Shown here piece after piece: positions 41,265 through 45,108 of a DNA stretch of 45,108 nt. Position 1 is the first letter of the stretch; the number at the start of each line of letters is the position of its first letter. The notes beneath the pieces were generated by a model. That model was given only the letters and a program-made list of their open reading frames with translations, ran no database searches and was not told the origin of the DNA. Location of the stretch: contig JALKBU010000365.1 in assembly GCA_023091735.1 (NCBI GenBank), positions 1-45,108 of the forward strand, in the 5' to 3' direction. This DNA is from Trichomonas tenax (taxonomy: Eukaryota > Parabasalia > Trichomonadida > Trichomonadidae). The position numbers were made by a program, and so were the translations under genes.

Positions 41265-42614
41265 ATGGATGAAAGTTTGGACTTAATTAATTTGGTAGAA
41301 AACGGAAAATGTAGTATCATTGTCGTCCTGAAGCACAAGCAATTCGAACAGCTATGGAATGAAACGAATGTTTCACTTCTAGCTTATATTATTGAATTCT
41401 TTGATGGTATTATAACTTACGGATTTCACATTAAAAAATCCGATGCTGATGTTCAAAGGAAATGCGAAATGATCCTCTGCACAGATAACCATTCTATCAA
41501 AAAAATATTGATGAATGATACAAAATTAACGAAATTTATTCTCAAATTTCCAATACACTTCGATGAATATACAGACGAAACTAGGGAAACGTATTTTAGA
41601 TTACTTCCAGAGATAATTTTCACAAATTTTGATTCATTTCATCCGATATTCTCGAGTCATTCATTTTTTGACAATATTCTCAAGCATCTAGACCAACAGT
41701 ACGTTTATGAATTCGTTCTCGACTTTATTGATCGCGGATACGAACTCTGTATCGAATTTTTAGACAGATTCGGCATTTTCAAGGTAATTACATCGGAATG
41801 CTATGCAAATACTGAGAGATCCTTCAAATTTAGACACGTTTACGCCCGGTTACTTGACTCTAAAGTTGATACTTCGAACGCTTTCGATGAATTATTAACA
41901 TCTTGCTATTGCAGTCCGATTTTTAGAAATATAGTTAATACAACAGAACCGCATTCGTGGGAAATGCTTTGGAGAATCTCATCTATATCCTCTCTCATTG
42001 CAGATGCAAAAGATATTAATGATGAGCTTTTGAAACTTCAACCTGAAATCAAAAGAGTTTCTTATTCACGAACAGAAGTTGCTCCGTATGCACAAGGAAT
42101 CCTTATACAGATTGCATGCGCTAAAAAAGAATTTGATTCAGATTCAATTAACGCGTTAAACCAAGTTTTACAGAATTTCTTCGGTGGAAAACCAAACAGA
42201 GTGTACTATGCAATCACAAAAGTCACAGTACAATCGCTAAGAAGGGCCGGATTATTGTCAGATGGGATTTTAAAGAAAACGAATATTTGCAACAAAATCA
42301 TCAAAGCAAGTCATCCCTCGAACAGCAAAGACTTCGAGTTTTGGAGCAGTCTCTCTGATATTTCGAATGAAGTCCAAGTTGTCTCTCGAGATATCGTTGA
42401 AGAAGAAGCATGGGACGAAGTTTTTCATAACATTCAAGATCACATGACGCGAAGTGTTCCTTCTGCTTCGAATTCGAGTACATGGATATACATTTTAATT
42501 GTTCTGATATTTGGTATTGTTGTTATAGCTCTCATGATTTACTTTGGACTTTATTATGAAAGCGATGAATACTTCTTCACAGATTCTGATTTTGATGCTT
42601 CAACAGACATTTAG
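41265..42614 (+). CDS. SAPS-domain-like protein with C-terminal membrane anchor
   Basis: The 449-residue product starts with an N-terminal helix block and CSIIVVLKHKQFEQLWNETNVSLLAYIIEFFDGI, resembling the SAPS ELKNQNxKLIxFL helix. It then has ETRETYFRLLPEIIF...SHSFFDNILKHLDQQYVYEFVLDFIDRG, which fits the SAPS YFxKVxExLL...LLxHIxxxxIMDLLLxLI core well. The middle is helical. Near the C-terminus are an acidic VVSRDIVEEEAWDEVF segment, a single strong membrane span (WIYILIVLIFGIVVIALMIYFGL, about 406-428) and an acidic end (ESDEYFFTDSDFDASTDI). That makes it a tail-anchored protein. Known PP6 regulators are soluble, so this could hold the phosphatase at a membrane. The assignment is by pattern only. 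Confidence 0.55.
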   Translation: MDESLDLINLVENGKCSIIVVLKHKQFEQLWNETNVSLLAYIIEFFDGIITYGFHIKKSDADVQRKCEMILCTDNHSIKKILMNDTKLTKFILKFPIHFDEYTDETRETYFRLLPEIIFTNFDSFHPIFSSHSFFDNILKHLDQQYVYEFVLDFIDRGYELCIEFLDRFGIFKVITSECYANTERSFKFRHVYARLLDSKVDTSNAFDELLTSCYCSPIFRNIVNTTEPHSWEMLWRISSISSLIADAKDINDELLKLQPEIKRVSYSRTEVAPYAQGILIQIACAKKEFDSDSINALNQVLQNFFGGKPNRVYYAITKVTVQSLRRAGLLSDGILKKTNICNKIIKASHPSNSKDFEFWSSLSDISNEVQVVSRDIVEEEAWDEVFHNIQDHMTRSVPSASNSSTWIYILIVLIFGIVVIALMIYFGLYYESDEYFFTDSDFDASTDI

Positions 42615-42732
42615 CATCATTTTATTGTTTTATTGTTATATCTTGTTAATAATACAAATAAATATTGTTTATATATCATCAATTAATATTCATCATCGAA
42701 TATGCACTTCTCAGTATTATATTAATCAAATA

Positions 42733-44196
42733 TTAATAATTTCTAAGTACTGGGCATGTTTTGATTGGAGGAACAGCCACTGCAAATTGTTGATAAATAA
42801 CAGACCATTTCCTATCATTATTGTCAACTACATCAACCGATAAATAGTATATTCCACCGTGAATGGATGGAATTTTTCGAACTGAAGAAAATGGTTTCCA
42901 ATCGATGTTAACATTATTGCAATTATAATTCTGCAAATATTTTCCATTAATCATTGAAGAAAAACAAGCAATATTTGGTCCATCACTGAATCTTATATCT
43001 CCATTTATATTTAACTGAGTGAGAAGAGATTGTAAATAAGAAACATTACTTTTCAATTTAATCTCTGATGGACTTATTGCCTTGAGAGTGTATTCATGAA
43101 CTATGGAATTTCCCATTTCTTTAAATTCATCAATGCATCTCATTTTTATTTGATGTCGTGAATCAATTGTTCCAGGTGTTATTCCAATTACGACTAATTG
43201 ATCAACTTGAAATGATTGGCATAATATTGTTTGATTAATAATATCATATGAATCAATAAAAACATGTAGTTCAGCATATGTATCATCAGTAACAGAAGCA
43301 TGGATTTTGACTTCTTCTAAGGTGCATAAATGCTATATAGACTTTCAATAATTGATAGATTTGGTAGAGAATTAACTAAAATTAAATGACTTTATTCACT
43401 TGGAATATTATCTTGGTTTAATACAATATAAGTAATATTATGCCATTCTGGACTTGAGGGAGCTGAAAATAAATCAGAGTAACTTTCCAGTATCTTCTTT
43501 ATCATACACCGTTGCATTTGAAATACCATCAATATTTCTAATAATCAAAATATGATTTCCTAAAAATGCTTCAAAGAATGTTAGAGTAATATTTACTGTT
43601 TCTCCTGGCATGAATGATGTAGACTTGCTTATTTTCGATTTAAAGTAATATCCTGTTGAACATTTCCAATATCCGATCGAACATGTAATTTGTTGCACTT
43701 CTCCAATTCGTAGAAAATGAATCTGCATCACTTATCAGATTTTGTTTAATAAAAGGATAATGATAATCTTGATGATGCGATGAAGTCGCAGATATAACTT
43801 TATAAGAATTATTGAAATAAAAATCAATCGATCTACCTCCGTAGGTGCCGTGCATCCGCGATAGCAAGGAAGACCAGTTCCACTATTGACATCACTTGCA
43901 CTACTGTCTCCTAGAATTGGTGTATCAAATTTATTATCCATTGAATATGTTATTATCTTACTCCCTTTGTTAGTTATTGTCATGATAATATTTAAATAAT
44001 TACATGTTGTTAATTTTTCAACTGTAAACTTTATTTCTAAATACTGGATTGTATAAACTCCTTTCGAAAATCTATCATGAATGTTATCGGTTTTAACGGA
44101 ATCAACAATTATATCGACAAAGGCTCCTCGATTTTCGAACATATAATGAAAGTCGCAATCTGCACGAAAAGGAAACCCGGATAAGACATCTTCCAT
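42733..44196 (-). pseudogene. surface-type Ig/beta-domain protein, frameshifted copy B
   Basis: From ATG 44196 (MEDVLSGFPFRADC...) the protein passes through several frames: a domain with SMDNKFDTPILGDSSAS and CYRG, MHGTYGGRSIDFYFNNSYKVISATSSH (from 43852), FLRIGEVQQITCSIGYWK...MPGETVNITLTFFEAFLGNHILIIRNIDG (to 43474), SDLFSAPSSPEWHNITYIVLNQDNIPSE then an in-frame TAA near 43393, then LILVNSLPNLSIIESLYSIYAP with a stop near 43320, then ELHVFIDSYDIINQTILC...MRCIDEFKEMGNSIVHEYTLK to the stop at 42733. Its 3' half aligns unit by unit with the intact copy A at 44306-45108. Several frameshifts plus two stops make it a pseudogene. The role (adhesion or lectin-like) is a guess. Confidence 0.75.
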
Positions 44197-44305
44197 ACAT
44201 TATTTACAGATGTCATTTATAGCCCTTTTGTGCTAAATCATTTGTGAAATTGTAATTTGGACAGTTTTTAAAATTTTGTAATGGAAAATAATGTAGAATG
44301 TAATT

Positions 44306-45108
44306 TTACATTGATGTGAGGACAACTATTGACGATTCAAGCAATATGTGAAGAAGATGATTACCAAAGATTGCACATGTTTTGATTGGACAAATGACAA
44401 TAGCAAAACTTTGTCGAGTGGCAATCCATTGACGATAATTGATGTCAACAACATAGACAACTAATTCGTAAATACCACCATGGATGAGAGGAACATGACG
44501 CTCAATAGAAAATGGACTCCAGTTGGAATTGATGTTGCTACATGAATAATTCTCTGAATATTGATGTTCGATTGTCGATGAGAAACATGCAATATTTTGG
44601 CCTTCTGGATGACGAACTTCTCCTGTGACGTTAAAACTTGACAATGGCTCTTGCATGTACGGAATTATGTTCATTTTGAATTCAGGAGAAATTGGTGTTT
44701 TTAACGTATATTCTTTAATAATAGAATTGCTCCATATACCAAATTCATCAATGCACCTAATTTTCATTTCATGTTTGGAACCAATTGATCCTGATGGAAT
44801 AACTAAATAAAATATTCGATTAATTATATTTGAACGACAATCAATTGATTCATTAATAATATCGCGAGAATCAATAAAAACATGAAACTCTGTAATTGTA
44901 TCATCGAAAATAGAAGCATTAATCGAAATGTTCTCGTTTGGACCATAAACAGTATATAAAGGATGAGAAATTGATATCGTTGGAATTTTGTTGACAAGAA
45001 TGGAAACAGTCTTCTCATTGGAAATGCTGTTGTTGTTTGTGACAATGTATTTGATGTTGTGATAGCCGGAACGTGATGGAGAGATGAATGAATCGGAATA
45101 AGAAAGAG
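44306..45108 (-). CDS. surface-type protein, intact 3' part of copy A (runs off window)
   Basis: One open frame of about 266 codons continues to the window edge and the start lies beyond it. Read from the edge: SYSDSFISPSRSGYHNIKYIVTN..., KIPTISISHPLYTVYGPNENISINASIFDDTITEFHVFIDSRD, MKIRCIDEFGIWSNSIIKEYTLK, IACFSSTIE...NYSCSN, HGGIYELVVYVVD, CPIKTCAIFGN, stop. Repeated beta-strand-like units with Thr/Ser/Ile and paired cysteines are typical of Ig/cadherin-like surface modules. Copy B (42733-44196) is a broken tandem relative; A ends 110 bp before B begins. There is no membrane anchor at the C-terminus, so any anchor would be absent or N-terminal. Confidence 0.7.
   Translation of the reverse strand, partial: LSYSDSFISPSRSGYHNIKYIVTNNNSISNEKTVSILVNKIPTISISHPLYTVYGPNENISINASIFDDTITEFHVFIDSRDIINESIDCRSNIINRIFYLVIPSGSIGSKHEMKIRCIDEFGIWSNSIIKEYTLKTPISPEFKMNIIPYMQEPLSSFNVTGEVRHPEGQNIACFSSTIEHQYSENYSCSNINSNWSPFSIERHVPLIHGGIYELVVYVVDINYRQWIATRQSFAIVICPIKTCAIFGNHLLHILLESSIVVLTSM

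Larger units (their letters stand above)
42733..45108 (-). repeat. head-to-tail tandem duplication of the surface-type gene
   Basis: The 3' ends of copies A and B are similar over about 250 codons (HVFIDSRDIINESIDC against HVFIDSYDIINQTILC; HGGIYELVVYVVD against HGGIYYLSVDVVD). Divergence is substantial, so the duplication is old. Confidence 0.75.

Noticed and set aside
1..45108. CRISPR arrays, rRNA, prophage or complete transposon
   Set aside because: No regular short-repeat array, no rRNA-like stretch and no transposase or integrase motif was seen on either strand.

Overview
This 45 kb window looks like nuclear DNA of a trichomonad parabasalid, most likely Trichomonas vaginalis or a close relative. 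The evidence is the AT-rich DNA, intronless genes, several starts preceded within about 4-30 nt by an initiator-like TCAYW element, stop codons often overlapping TAAA, and family content: BspA-type leucine-rich repeats (LRRs), ankyrin proteins with DUF3447-like N-termini, a short R2R3 Myb, MATE and GPH-type transporters, and a bacterial-type iron alcohol dehydrogenase. No species-defining marker is present, so the species is inferred. I saw no CRISPR array, rRNA, tRNA or complete transposon.

Layout. 1-2.6 kb: non-coding, with a GC-rich repeat island at 149-461. 2.6-4.6 kb: divergent V-ATPase subunit a. 4.6-8.8 kb: gene desert. 8.8-9.5 kb: PLAC8-like protein with a Pro/Gln/Gly/Tyr repeat tail. 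9.5-11.8 kb: gene-poor. 11.8-14.1 kb (-): large coiled-coil protein. 14.7-16.1 kb: head-to-head pair of related small membrane proteins, the left one frameshifted. 16.7-18.7 kb: Myb gene facing a MATE transporter. 19.0-19.5 kb (-): BspA-LRR fragment, an inverted, internally deleted copy of a segment at 22.7-23.6 kb. 20.35-21.5 kb: YqhD-like Fe-alcohol dehydrogenase. 21.6-24.6 kb: two decayed BspA-LRR genes. 26.0-26.7 kb (-): small two-span membrane protein. 27.4-31.7 kb: three adjacent decayed genes (ankyrin, GPH/MFS transporter, Cys-rich beta-helix-like protein). 32.2-33.5 kb: SAPS-like (PP6 regulatory) protein. 33.6-34.9 kb (-): decayed ankyrin gene. 35.5-39.9 kb: Rav1/DmX-like protein. 40-40.6 kb (-): decayed beta-helix-like gene. 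41.3-42.6 kb: second SAPS-like protein with a C-terminal membrane anchor. 42.7-45.1 kb (-): tandem pair of related surface-type genes, one broken and one running off the window edge.

The window is a mosaic. Intact conserved genes (V-ATPase a, Rav1, two SAPS proteins, MATE, Fe-ADH, Myb) alternate with frameshifted members of expanded trichomonad families. Two genes concern the same machine: Rav1/DmX proteins promote V-ATPase assembly in other eukaryotes. There is no operon-like structure and the pairing may be chance. I found no clearly new multi-gene system. The most novel items are the membrane-anchored SAPS-like protein, the shortened V-ATPase a paralogue, the inverted BspA copy with an exact 400-bp deletion, the AATC-repeat frameshift in the head-to-head pair, and a recurrent AAARGTGACA motif near several starts.
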